Source of the DNA: Apostichopus parvimensis
Lineage: Eukaryota > Echinodermata > Holothuroidea > Aspidochirotida > Stichopodidae
Direction of reading: 5' to 3'
DNA: 43,348 bases
Assembly: GCA_000934455.1 (NCBI GenBank)
Contig: KN882375.1
Span: 254,099-297,446 of the forward strand
Both the position numbers and the translations under genes were made by a program. Shown one piece after another: positions 34,101 through 43,348 of the stretch. Positions within the stretch are counted from its first letter, which is position 1. Each line of letters opens with the position of its first letter. The notes below the pieces were generated by a model. The model was not told where the DNA came from, made no database searches, and worked only from the letters and a program-made list of their open reading frames with translations.

Positions 34101-35294
34101 CTGATTTTGTATATTAAATATTTGTCCATCGATCTCCTTTCTTATCGAAAATTTGCCAGTCCTTCAAATGACGCTTGACTAGTCCATGTAATGGACAGCA
34201 TTGTTGTTGGATTACTCGAACGGAATAAGAAAGAAGTTAACGTTATACCCGAAGCACTGTTATCATTTGTTTTATTTTGTGTTGAAATTGAGAGTTTGTT
34301 GCAGCCAGTTGAAAAAACAGTTTTTTTTTAATGATTTCATTTGATTTAATACTGGCTGACCGGATCATTTTTTTCTCCGTTTGGTAGGTTCTACTATTGT
34401 TTGTTATCCCAGTCTATTCTTGCTGAGTCAATTTTGTCAATATTAAGTCAAGGAATATGAAAGGTAAAGTATATAAAAGCTCAGGTAAAACATATCGACT
34501 GATCAGTATTTTTATCATGTGTATACATTAAATTCATGATCTGATACTTCATTGTTAATACATCCATTCATTGAAGTAAATAACAATGTTTTTCAGTGGT
34601 AAACTTAAGTGAATGATCAGTTCACCTATATTAGACTATTTTAGTTATTAATGTAAATCAATGAATTGAATATTCATAACAGACACGATGATGCTTATCA
34701 ATTGGACATCTAAAGTAGACACCAGATGGAGTCAGCCAATCACATTGTATATGTTGGATGTTGTTTGGTTATGAATATTAAATGGATGTTAGGACGCTCT
34801 TTTTTCTTTGATACCTTGTTCACAAATCAAATGTCGCTGATGTCAATTACATTTGTCATGATTTATACCATTGGAATTGATATCGGTATGTCATTCTTTA
34901 TCAATTGTCGTGCTACTTTTTAATTTTTTTTGGAAACTTGGTTAGTTTTAGTTATAATAGTTGGTCCTTTTGTTTATATTTTCTTTACACATTATATAAC
35001 GCTCTAGCTGTTCATCTTATAATTGCACTTGTTATTGCTGTCGTTAGTCTACACAATAACCTTTCTGTAACAGAGAGGACTAATTCATTAAATGTTTTAT
35101 AATTTAATTTTGGATTACATTAGTAACTTTGTCGTTGTATATACAAGACCGCAGGAATCTGTGATAAGGGCAATTGCTAATATGTCGGGGCTAACTCATT
35201 GCTCATAGACGTTAACAAATACTATCAGTGGTAATCGTCAGAAGCCAATCATGCAACCAGGGTCATGTTCTCCTTTTGTCTGTTCTGTACACAG
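31107..35294. other. Candidate last intron; no gene seen
   Basis: Very AT-rich. Includes a 19-base palindrome (CTGATTAATAATTAATCAG, 33144-33162) and a T run near 32980. Open frames at 32562-32924 and 34726-35102 have AT-driven compositions and no recognisable product. Confidence 0.4.
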
Positions 35295-35700
35295 GGAATA
35301 TCACTGAAGACAAGTATATAATGAATCTGGTACTCCAGTAATACAAACAGGACAGACCTGAACATATTTACTGGATGAAGACTACAGAAGTACGACTTAC
35401 TACACATCACTACACACTCCACTCCTCTCTCACCCTATATGCCGATGTCTGGTTTATTTTGTTGTACAACAAATAGTTTCCACAACAATGACCATGCTCC
35501 CTTTTGTACCCCACTGTGTGTAAATTTTACCAACGTCAAAGCAGGGCACTGCATGGTTTTACTCCAGAGTTGTGTTATCTTTCTGCAAAACAGTTGCGTA
35601 ATATTAGCAAATCTTTTTGGGGTTACCTCTACACACACACATGTGTAAATAATAAACTTGCATGTATACTGTGGATGTTTCAATAAAGTGTCAATCCCAT
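35295..35700 (+). CDS. Candidate terminal exon with stop and 3' UTR
   Basis: A very good acceptor (CTCCTTTTGTCTGTTCTGTACACAG) ends at 35294. In the phase supplied by the exon at 30443, two bases complete a glycine codon and the frame reads NITEDKYIMNLVLQ before TAA at 35339-35341. The remaining 360 bases would be 3' UTR, ending near AATAAA signals at 35651 and 35682. The second is followed by GTGTC, a plausible downstream element. The coding part is only 15 codons, so the case rests on the acceptor, the phase match and the polyadenylation signals. A terminal exon of another transcript or a non-coding RNA is the alternative. Confidence 0.38.
35651..35687 (+). promoter_or_regulatory. Two AATAAA polyadenylation signals
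   Basis: AATAAA at 35651-35656 and at 35682-35687, the second followed by a GT-containing stretch. They lie about 310-345 bases after the candidate stop codon. In AT-rich DNA single AATAAA motifs are common, so the context is what makes them notable. Confidence 0.4.
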
Positions 35701-35704
35701 ACGC

Positions 35705-36180
35705 ATATCATTGAGTGAAGGTTGCAACAGGTATAACAATTTCAAGACTTGGGAAAAAAACATTAACTTTATGACAAGAAAGCTGATGCTCTCAGAGAAA
35801 TCAAATAAAACACTTGTTACATCAAAATGAACATGTATTGATACCTCTTTAAATAAATTTCAGCTAATCAGGAGAAACATGCGTTTTCTTTGTTACATTG
35901 AAATAATATGAAAATCGAAGAAGTGAATACCAATACAGTATTAGCAGCAATGCAGCCAAATAGGTTTAAAGGCCATAACATTTTTCAGGTAGCGAAAATA
36001 TTTTAGCAGGGGCGTCTTTCCATAATGATATGTACTAATCTTTTTCTCGATTTTCTCGTTCTTTAATTTGATTGAGGAGGGGGAGCATTATCTAGGTGGG
36101 CGATGTCCCATGACCCCCAATGGCTTCGGGTGGGCATATAATATAAATCCAAGTTCAGGTGAAAGACGATTTTGACTGCA
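35705..36180. other. Intergenic-like stretch with a hAT-like end
   Basis: AT-rich sequence. GCAGGGGCGTCTTTCC at about 36006 resembles a hAT-type terminus, with a G-rich segment at 36070-36140, but no right end or target duplication was found. Confidence 0.3.
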
Positions 36181-36745
36181 ATATTTCACAAAAGTCATAA
36201 CATATAATAAAAAGACTACAACACACGTTTGAAAGCACCAGAACAACATCTAAATATCAGGAAACTAAAGTTATCACTTTATATGTTTAATAGCTGTTGA
36301 ACAAACCATGTTGGCGACCTAATGCCCTGTAAATAATCATATTTTACAAAAGTCTAAACATATAATAGAAAAAATACAACACAAGTTAGAAAACAACAGA
36401 AAATATCTATATTGTAGGAAACTTTACTTATCACTTTATATTTTATCACGTACAGCTGTTGAATAAACCATTCTAGAGACCTAAAGCCCTGTAAATAATC
36501 ACATCAGCTGTGATATTTCACAAAAGCCATTGCATATAATAGAAAGAATGCAAAAAAAAAATGAAAACACCAGAAAATATCCATATAGTAGGAAAGTTAA
36601 CTTATCACTTTACATGTTATCACAGCTGTTGAATAAACCATGCTGGGGATATTAAGCCCTATAAATAATTACATAAGCTGTGATATTTAACAAAAATCAC
36701 CACAACAATATCTACATAGGAGGAAACATGAAAGAGTGTAATGTT
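36181..36745. repeat. Tandem repeat of about 158-174 bp, 3.4 copies
   Basis: Units start with ATATTTCACAAAAGTCATAA-like sequence at 36181, 36339, 36513 and 36683. Each full unit holds, in order, CATATAATA, a CAACA/CCAGAAAATATC block, AGGAAA, TTATCACTTTATAT, AGCTGTTGAATAAACCAT and GCCCTGTAAATAATCA. Similarity between copies is high enough to align by eye. The fourth copy is truncated after about 60 bases. Confidence 0.85.
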
Positions 36746-37655
36746 GTATTCTTGAGACTAGCAACATACATGCAGCAGCACTTTCCACTTCCTGTGTCTA
36801 TTGTTCAGGTGTTTTAGGGTTATCCACTTCTCTATCACTATAATTATCTCTATAATTATATTTTTCTCCATAAATGCCTTTTGTATGTTTACCTATTATA
36901 ATAAATCTGTTTACAAGTCAACTGACTGCATATGATTTTAGTTCTAGATTTTGTGTGTATTCCATCTTGCAAACTGAAATGTTTCCATAGCAGCTGAACA
37001 TCTCTAAACTCCTTCAAGCACCCATAACAAGTCTACATAGTACTCAAATGAAACTCACAAGAGAGTTGTTTCTTAGGTTGCAGTGATATATAAACTTTTA
37101 GCGCAGACCGAGATTAGGGATTATCTGTTATGCTCTCGTTATCCAGTAACTCAAATACTTCATCATTAATCCTGCTGTGGAAAGTTTAGGACAAATATTT
37201 TCCAATTAACACTGTTGTAAAGCTTATAACAATAATGACAAAAAACATGTTGTACATTTTGAAAATTCATACGTAACATGAACATTGCTGGATATCGCAA
37301 TCATCATATATCATTCTTGGCGTGAAAAAAACAACTAGATGATGAAAACGTTTAGTTTTGAAATTTAAAAAAAAAATGTAGAGATACTGATGTTTATTTA
37401 TTTTACAATGTGCTTACTGCTCAGCCCACTCATGCATTAACCTATGGTATGAGTGTTTTGCTAGTCCTTTTCTAGCGTTTCCTTGGGTACCTGTTAGGTT
37501 GATTGCAATTTTACTGAGCTTCAAAATCATGCAAATCTGCTTTATCTCTTTCTTTTATGACTCTACTATTTTTAAGTTAACAAAGGTTGCCTCACTGTTC
37601 TTAAAATCATATATGTTTCTCAGAGAGAATGACCTAACGGTTATGAAATGATTGA
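36746..37655. other. Intergenic-like stretch, nothing seen
   Basis: AT-rich with no open segment having good splice bounds and no repeat array. Confidence 0.4.
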
Positions 37656-37659
37656 GAAC

Positions 37660-37748
37660 ACAATGATGATGATGGTGGTGTTGGTGGTGATGATGATAGT
37701 GAAGATGGTGGTGGTGATGATGGTGGTGTTGGTGATGATGATGAGGTG
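37660..37748. repeat. ATG/GTG trinucleotide microsatellite
   Basis: Interrupted GATGATGGTGGTGTTGGTGG-type repeat of nearly 90 bases. On the minus strand it produces artificial His-rich and Ser/Pro-rich open frames, which I do not count as genes. Confidence 0.9.
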
Positions 37749-37872
37749 GAGAGTTGCAAAATATCAAGGTCAGAGTGACTTTTTTGTGGCAATGTATGGT
37801 TATATCCTTGTATGTCAGAATGTTGCAGTTTGAAAACAAAAATGTGTAATTTCTCATTTATCTTTTCAATAG

Positions 37873-38085
37873 ATTGACAGAAACGTACCATCTGTCCTTG
37901 AAAAAGTTCAACAGCCACAGCCTTCGTTTTGGCATGAGGACCAAGAAAGCAACCAGAGCAGGTGTTTAGTAGAGTTGAAAAAAGGGGCCAAACTTGCCAA
38001 TGACTTCTGCAGAGAGTTGACATATGTCTTAAAATGCTTGACATCAATTATACATGAGAATGATACAACACCTGGGACTTTTTGA
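37873..38085 (+). CDS. Candidate terminal exon or ORF relic, 70 codons
   Basis: The acceptor TTTATCTTTTCAATAG ends at 37872 and the frame opens exactly there (the preceding triplet is TAG). It runs 70 codons to TGA at 38083. Segments include RNVPSVLEKVQQPQPSFWHE and CLVELKKGAKLANDFCREL, a charged, helix-like composition typical of real protein. There is no ATG near the start, which fits a spliced internal or terminal exon. Against this, the opposite strand is also open across the same bases (KIGDECSVFWPKSSQKVPGV and onward) and further open frame continues on that strand to 38361 with one frameshift. One of the two is a shadow; I lean to the plus strand because of the acceptor. Family not recognised. 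Confidence 0.32.
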   Translation: MDRNVPSVLEKVQQPQPSFWHEDQESNQSRCLVELKKGAKLANDFCRELTYVLKCLTSIIHENDTTPGTF

Positions 38086-39420
38086 GAACTTTTGGGCCAA
38101 AAGACTGAGCACTCATCACCTATTTTCACCCGTCATGGTATTAATGGTTATCACATTAACTAACATAACAAATTTATCATAGTTTGAGTTCAGTTTGTCA
38201 GATGTCCAATATTGACAGGTGAAATTGCACTGGATAGTTTCAGTGGGCCTGTTGCATAATTTAACTGAAAAAAATTCCTCATTCTTATGTGTGAGCTGTT
38301 CGGATTTTAAAGATGAATAGAGGGATGGTGTTATTTCTAGTATAAACAGTGAGTGATGCATTGGTAACTTAACCTGCCCCCACCACCTCCTCCAACTAAA
38401 ATCTGCTTATGTCACTTAAAGCATGGAGGTAAAATTAAAGTAACAAGGGAAACATCATTAAGCATTCATCAGTGATTATTCAAGCACTTGTTCATTTCCA
38501 AACATGTTGGTGGTTCAGTAAAAACTTAAGTTTTCGAAATATCTTCATTTATTTTATACATAAAAACATTCAGTGCAATTAATATTTAGTAAAACTTTGC
38601 AGAGGTAAACATAGTAAGGAAATTATTTTTACAAACAGTTTCTTATTCCCATGACAAATCACATCTCTATTATTTCTGCTATTTGTAACAAAGATTTTAT
38701 GCATGCAATTCAAAGTCTTACCTATTGTTAAGTTGTACAAGTTGTGTCATTCTATAGTACTAAGTTATTTGTAAGATACCAAAATATATCAAAGTATCAT
38801 TATTTGGTAAATAATGTAAGACCATTTGTTGAGAGGCTGGTAAAGTAGCATTTTTCAGAATTTTCCATTATCCTGCAATATGTAGATTTCAAAGGTTAAA
38901 GTAAGCAGGAGATGATCTCTTTTTAGCATATTCTTACATTTGAACCTATTGTGGGATATCTTAAGTGAGGATTTTTAAGCATAAAACATATGCTTCTAGT
39001 TAGAAAATAAAGATTTTGAAAGCATAAAGTTACCCATAAATTGCCACAACATGTCAAGAGTCACATATATAACAGGGATATAACTAAAAATAGTATACAC
39101 TTTTGCTGCCTTGATAAAACTCTCGCATTCCATCCACTTTTCCATTTCTGCTTTTGTTCATCAGTATTGTAACCCATATCAACCTCTTTCTATAAGTAGA
39201 AATAATTTTGGTTGTTTGTTACGAAGTTGTTAAAAAGAATAAAGACATGGCCAAGTTTTTTTCAAATTTGTATGTTGTTTCTTATTTGCATACCCCAAAC
39301 GTTCTATTTTTCTCGACAGTAGCAACAATGCTGTGGAATACTAGGGAGCAAATTGCATTGTCTTATACATTATCCATTTTTGACTCGGAATAATATCCAG
39401 AACGTAAGAACCCTTGAAAC
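38086..39420. other. Intergenic-like stretch; weak open frames only
   Basis: Open on the minus strand at 38116-38361 and on the plus strand at 39208-39393, both of unknown significance. AATAAA-type motifs near 39004 and 39238 could end a transcript from the 37873 exon. Otherwise AT-rich and featureless. Confidence 0.35.
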
Positions 39421-39568
39421 GGAAACCGGATCAAATTTGATCCGGAATGGGGTCATTGTTCTTTTGATCCGGAAATCCGGATCATTTTGTACCGGACGGG
39501 GTCGGTGACCCTGGGATCCGGAAACCGGATCAAATTTGATCCGGAATGAATCAAATTTGATCCGGATG
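39421..39568. repeat. Cluster of CCGGAT palindromes
   Basis: The 20-base perfect palindrome CCGGATCAAATTTGATCCGG occurs at 39426-39445 and again at 39525-39544, each inside an identical 29-base block (39421-39449 and 39520-39548, 99 bp apart). A partial third copy follows at 39549-39568. Between them, TGATCCGGAAATCCGGATCA (9-base arms, 2-base centre) and further ATCCGG and ACCGGA motifs occur. The whole 150 bp is built from the hexamer CCGGAT and its complement. Confidence 0.9.
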
Positions 39569-39990
39569 TTTTAAGAGTGTATGCTAGCCTATGCTATGTC
39601 GCTTGCCTACATGGTAGTGTTGTGTAGGGTATCCTGTTAAACATACAAGTATAATTGGTCTGGGCCTTTAAGCCTCTAAGCTAGGATGGTTAATTTAGGC
39701 TAACAATAGACCTAACCTAAGTTATTCTCAAAAGTTATTGAAGTAGTTATAACTTTAGTACGAACAAAATGGTAATGTGCACTACCCTGTTTCTCTGAGC
39801 ATAAAGTGAAAATGGAGAGAGGAACGAACGAGTTGTAGGCTACATGAGGTAGGCGTGGCGCTTTACTATTAGAAATAGCTTAGCCTATCGTTAGACCTTA
39901 CACTAACAGTTAGTCCTAAGGTTAACCATGAGTGAGGGTAAGCGAAATTTAGATGCCGCACAGCAGTTTCCGTTTAGCATTCAGCGATGA

Positions 39991-40341
39991 AATGTAATTC
40001 GAGACTTATTCAAATACTGTTCTTTCCGCATAAAACTGAAGGATAATACTGATGCACGAAGTACATCATCCTACCATCGAATTGTGGCTTCCATTCCGCT
40101 AGACCGATGTATTCCAGAAATTGTAAAACAACTCTCGAAATTTAAGTGGCTTCCATGTTGTCGTTCTGAAAGCAGCGTGCAGTATGAAAGCGGGTTTACG
40201 CATCAAAGTTTTAAATTTGATTCATTACACATTTGTATATCATTACACCTGTCTTTGTGTCGCAGGATATGCATGTGTTTTTCAGCGTTGTGTAACAATT
40301 GTACAACTCTTTATCCCCTAACCCCATCCCCCCCACCATAA
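39991..40341 (+). CDS. Open frame of 116 codons without an early ATG
   Basis: The plus-strand frame runs from just after a TGA at 39988 to TAA at 40339. It reads VIRDLFKYCSFRIKLKDNTD, then IVASIPLDRCIPEIVKQLSK and KFKWLPCC before becoming less protein-like after about 40210. The first 70 codons are GC-richer than the surroundings and look coding. A pyrimidine-rich acceptor lies just before the in-frame TGA (AG at 39983), so splicing there does not help. Upstream, ATGAGTGAGG|GTAAGC at 39928-39937 could be a tiny first coding exon. Likely a real exon with unseen bounds or a decayed transposon protein. Family not recognised. Confidence 0.3.
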   Translation, partial: NVIRDLFKYCSFRIKLKDNTDARSTSSYHRIVASIPLDRCIPEIVKQLSKFKWLPCCRSESSVQYESGFTHQSFKFDSLHICISLHLSLCRRICMCFSALCNNCTTLYPLTPSPPP

Positions 40342-41884
40342 CTTTTACACCTTGTTTTTACTGTGTATCGAGAAAACTGAAAACTTAAAGGGTATTATAT
40401 GTTTACTCAACAACTTCCAGGTTTATTGAATTAGTTTAGTAAACATGCCAGTTTTGGCGTTAATGTAACAATGATCAACGATGGGAGTGGCTCGGGGTGA
40501 GATGGGGTAGGTAATCTCGTTTACCATTTTCCGTTCATTTCGTAAGCAGTTTCCAAACATAATCTTCGTCCTTACTCACGCATAACGCGCATTTGATTTT
40601 CTACGTGAGATTGTTCTGCTATACGTTATTTGTGTTGGACAGTGAACACATGTTGATGCTTCGTCGAGTCTGACTTCTGAATATGCAATAAATCAACAAT
40701 ATTAGCACTCAACATATATATCCACACATTGATACCTGCAGATTGGTGGACGTGGAGCTAAATCTCTCTCTCACTTTGTTTTTATTAAGAAACACTTAAA
40801 TCGATAACGATACGTTAAACACACGTCTCTGTTTTAAAAATTCAAAGTAATTCGATAAAAAATAAATAAAAAAATTTATCCTATTTGTAAATTTCTCTGT
40901 AAATTTATACTGGAATAAAGAAATGAAAAAATGAATGCAACATATTTTCTAAGCTGAAATTATCATAATCATTCAAAGGCATAAGGAAAAATGAAAGCTA
41001 CCATTCCGAATGACACCAGTCTTTTTTATTTAGTATTGCTATAGATAATTTTATAATAACATTAACACTGATAGGAAATATCCCAGCATGCGAAATATGC
41101 ATAACAGAGGTAAATGATATCTAGTCGTGAATTTTGCTTAAAATAACACAATTGAAACCTGAACTACTGTTGGTTATTTACATAGTGATACCAACATTTC
41201 TCTTTCTATTTTTCTTTAAATATCGTTATCAGATTGTTCTAATCTAGTTTATTAAAGAACTGAAACATGTAATAAAGTAACAAAAGAACTCAACGCAATA
41301 GAAGCAAATCATTTCAGGGGGCTTCGAGGGACCGGAAGCTATGATGAATGAAGCCTTGGAGACTATAAGAGCATGTAGCCTTACAGAACAAAATCAAGGA
41401 TAAGCAGAAATGTAAAAACTGTATCACACCGTATATTTAACAATCCAGTTGTTTAATGTTAAGGCCAACGTAATCATAATTTGTTTCGACTAAGCCAATC
41501 ACTTCTAAATATTTTATTGTACCGAGTGGCTATCTAATGATACTCTAAATTGTGAAAGCTTCAACGACTCTTGTGAGGTATTACTAAACATTGTTGAGAG
41601 GTTAGATGGGTCGTTCTACTACTATTAGTAAACTCATACATATAACGTATATTTGTACTTGTTTTGACACAATTAATTTCCATGATCATTATGACAAACT
41701 CTATTTCATTTGTTCTGTTGCAAAGCAAGAGTTCTGGTTTTATTCTTCAATCAACAACATAGCAAGAGTTTTACGATCGCTACAGGTGCAATTGCATAGA
41801 CGTGCTTGATAACATGGTCGGAGAAAAATATACAATATTGGTCTCCGGATGTTTTACGAAAGTAATTAATGATTTTGCTGTTAC
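40342..41884. other. Intergenic-like stretch, nothing seen
   Basis: AT-rich, with several minus-strand donor-like CTCAC motifs but no supported exon, repeat array or RNA gene. Confidence 0.4.
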
Positions 41885-41942
41885 CTTACTTGGTTGTTCA
41901 CTTTCCCCTGAAGCTACTCTCGCCTTCTGCAATTCTGTATCT
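41885..41942 (-). CDS. Possible minus-strand exon, 58 nt
   Basis: On the minus strand a strong acceptor (AATCCTATTTCTCTGCAG) precedes a segment that in its one long frame reads DTELQKARVASGESEQPSK, a charged, protein-like sequence. It ends at either AAG|GTAACA or, five bases earlier, CCAA|GTAAGG. The GC content is well above the flanks. The open frame extends beyond the exon on both sides (41780-42172), so an unspliced frame is the alternative. No phased partner exon was established. This is the best minus-strand candidate in the window. Confidence 0.3.
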
Positions 41943-42149
41943 CTGCAGAGAAATAGGATTAGTGTCATTACAAACTGATCAAAAACTTTAAAAAGAGAAC
42001 AAGGTACATTTAATTTAAGATATTGTAAAATCGTTTTAAAGAAATATTCATTTAAAGCAAACTTATTGCACTCTTGTACTCTCTGTGGTGAAGTCAACAT
42101 TTGACATTTCCAAATGTTTTGGAATTTGCGCAAAATTGCCTTTTGTCGT

Positions 42150-42157
42150 CTCAGGAC
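42150..42157 (+). repeat. Target-site duplication, left copy
   Basis: CTCAGGAC directly before the left terminal inverted repeat, identical to 42807-42814. Confidence 0.88.
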
Positions 42158-42806
42158 CAGGCGCGTAGCCAAGGGGGGTGTTTTGGGTGTTTAAACACCC
42201 CCCATGGACCAAGTGCCCCCAAAAAATATATGCAGAAAACACCAGTGACTTGGAGAGATACGCTAGTGATAATTATCGCACCCTCCTCCGGGCCTCACTA
42301 ATGGGATTTTAGCTTTACTTTTAGTGAGACTCTAAGAGAACCAAATACCAAATATGCCAAAATCAATGATGTGAGAGTACCGTTAACTCTTTGGGTTCCC
42401 AGTTTGCTTGTCAACAGACTTCTACAGTCCAAACGAAGGGGAACTCTATAGGTCCGCAATTCACTTGATCTTTTTATCTCTGATTCCCAAAATTATCCTT
42501 CTTACAGTTCAAACTTTTGAGTTGAAGTTGAACCTAGTTGCTTGTAAATTATATATTGAAAAAGATTTCTCTTTAGGTTCGCATTTTCCTTGCATCAATA
42601 ATTGAGTCTATATAGGATTACATTTTTCTGATGTGAATAGAATTATTCCACAAAATAATTATCAATATTCTTTTGCATGATTTGAGCTCAAACATTGCAC
42701 CATTTTGCATCTAGAGGCCTTAAAATTCCATTTCCTCCCCTTACACCCCTCCCCCATGTCAGTCTCCAGCAAAACACCCCATGAACAAATCCTGGCTACG
42801 CGCCTG
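42158..42806. mobile_element. hAT-type miniature inverted-repeat element
   Basis: 649 bp bounded by perfect 14-base terminal inverted repeats, CAGGCGCGTAGCCA on the left and its complement on the right. The flanks carry an exact 8-bp direct repeat, CTCAGGAC, at 42150-42157 and 42807-42814, the target duplication length typical of hAT transposons. There is no transposase frame, so it must have moved in trans. The left end is G-rich and the right end C-rich, like the older relatives at 6298-7616 and 25427-25850. The intact duplication suggests a recent insertion. Confidence 0.88.
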
Positions 42807-42814
42807 CTCAGGAC
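42807..42814 (+). repeat. Target-site duplication, right copy
   Basis: CTCAGGAC directly after the right terminal inverted repeat, identical to 42150-42157. Confidence 0.88.
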
Positions 42815-43334
42815 AAAGCCAAAAGCAATTCAACACAAACACACCACATTCATACTCCCCTACCCCTTGCACTCGCCATTCTCCTCATCAGAAACAAATA
42901 CACAACAAAAACAAAAATCCGTTGCAAAACCCACTGAAACACCAAAAAACAATCGACAATGTTTAATGAAATCAAGCGACACAATTTACCACAGAATATT
43001 CTTCTTAACACGCAGTGTGATTTATGGTTGCTAATGGTGTCAGAAAAAAATTACAATGGTGTCATATAGTTGTTATCCTCAACTTTGTACATGTTATGAT
43101 ATATCCGCCTGTGTACATTTACCTGACTATAAAGGTAATGCCATTAATGTTATTTTATAATCCCAACACACAATACAATAAACCGTATAAAAATGCACTA
43201 ACCTCCATTTTCTCCGAACTTTTTTCACATGTATAAAAGATGCACATGACACATTAAATTGCTGATCTTTGTCATGTTACTTTCATTTTTATTTCATTCT
43301 GTTTTAGACTGTAAATTTAAGAATGTCTTACTGG
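42815..43334. other. Intergenic-like stretch, nothing seen
   Basis: A/C-rich then AT-rich sequence. The open frame at 42705-43034 overlaps the transposon end and is not regarded as a gene. Confidence 0.4.
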
Positions 43335-43348
43335 CATGGGCGGGATTA
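43335..43348 (+). mobile_element. Possible start of a CATGGG-type element at window edge
   Basis: CATGGGCGGGATTA resembles the terminus of the miniature element at 6763-6930 (CATGGGYGTA). The window ends here, so it cannot be confirmed. Confidence 0.22.

Noticed and set aside
37555..38047. Minus-strand His-rich and Ser/Pro-rich open frames
   Set aside because: They are translations of the ATG/GTG microsatellite at 37660-37748.
40560..40625. Minus-strand 21-nt segment with a GTGAGTAAGG donor
   Set aside because: Too short for any coding inference and the acceptor is weak.
1..43348. tRNA, rRNA, snRNA genes and viral or retroviral (gag/pol) frames
   Set aside because: Looked for tRNA B-box-like GGTTCGANTCC, conserved rRNA blocks and reverse-transcriptase or protease motifs in the open frames and saw none. 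A covariance-model scan would be needed to be certain.

Overview
This is a 43 kb stretch of AT-rich nuclear DNA from a eukaryote, most likely an animal. It has no long open reading frame, no operon-like gene packing, no tRNA or rRNA that I can see, many low-copy degenerate repeats, and short open segments bounded by metazoan-type splice signals. The hAT-type miniature transposons with ends like CAGGCGCGTAGCC, and scattered TAGGCCTA-type motifs, fit a marine invertebrate deuterostome such as an echinoderm. That placement is inference, not something the sequence proves.

Main coding hypothesis: a plus-strand gene split into about ten very short exons over 32 kb (3542-3693, 8864-8940, 13387-13445, 19785-19820, 20806-20876, 21988-22028, 23116-23238, 25407-25452, 30443-30525, 35295-35341). 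Every junction keeps the reading frame. The model totals 735 nt (244 codons plus stop), starts at an ATG in good context and ends before two AATAAA signals at 35651 and 35682. I do not recognise the protein. Exons 13387, 19785, 20806 and 21988 look best. The first exon, the 25407 exon (which overlaps a transposon-like end) and the 30443 exon (next to a decayed coding-like stretch) are weakest. I chose the exons by eye and pseudo-exons are common on the other strand too, so the model is a hypothesis.

Layout: 1-3.5 kb has no clear gene. 3.5-6.3 kb holds the candidate first exon and a 22-bp repeat. 6.3-7.6 kb is an old hAT-like element with a second miniature element and a 70-bp duplication inside it. 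8.9-13.4 kb has two candidate exons, two arrays of a 22-bp GC-rich unit, several long G or C runs and a 38-bp minisatellite. 13.5-19.5 kb is mostly intron-like with dispersed repeats. 19.5-25.5 kb carries five candidate exons plus tandem duplications. 29.8-30.25 kb is an array of imperfect hairpins. 35.3-35.7 kb is the candidate terminal exon and 3' UTR. 36.2-36.75 kb is a ~170-bp tandem repeat. 37.6 kb is a trinucleotide repeat followed by an open frame behind a good splice acceptor. 39.4-40.35 kb pairs a cluster of CCGGAT palindromes with a 116-codon open frame. 42.16-42.81 kb is a clean hAT-type miniature element with an 8-bp target duplication.

Seven exact TGACGTCA (CRE/ATF-type) palindromes lie in the 9-26 kb interval, and ten G or C homopolymers of at least 10 bases are confined to the first 26 kb.
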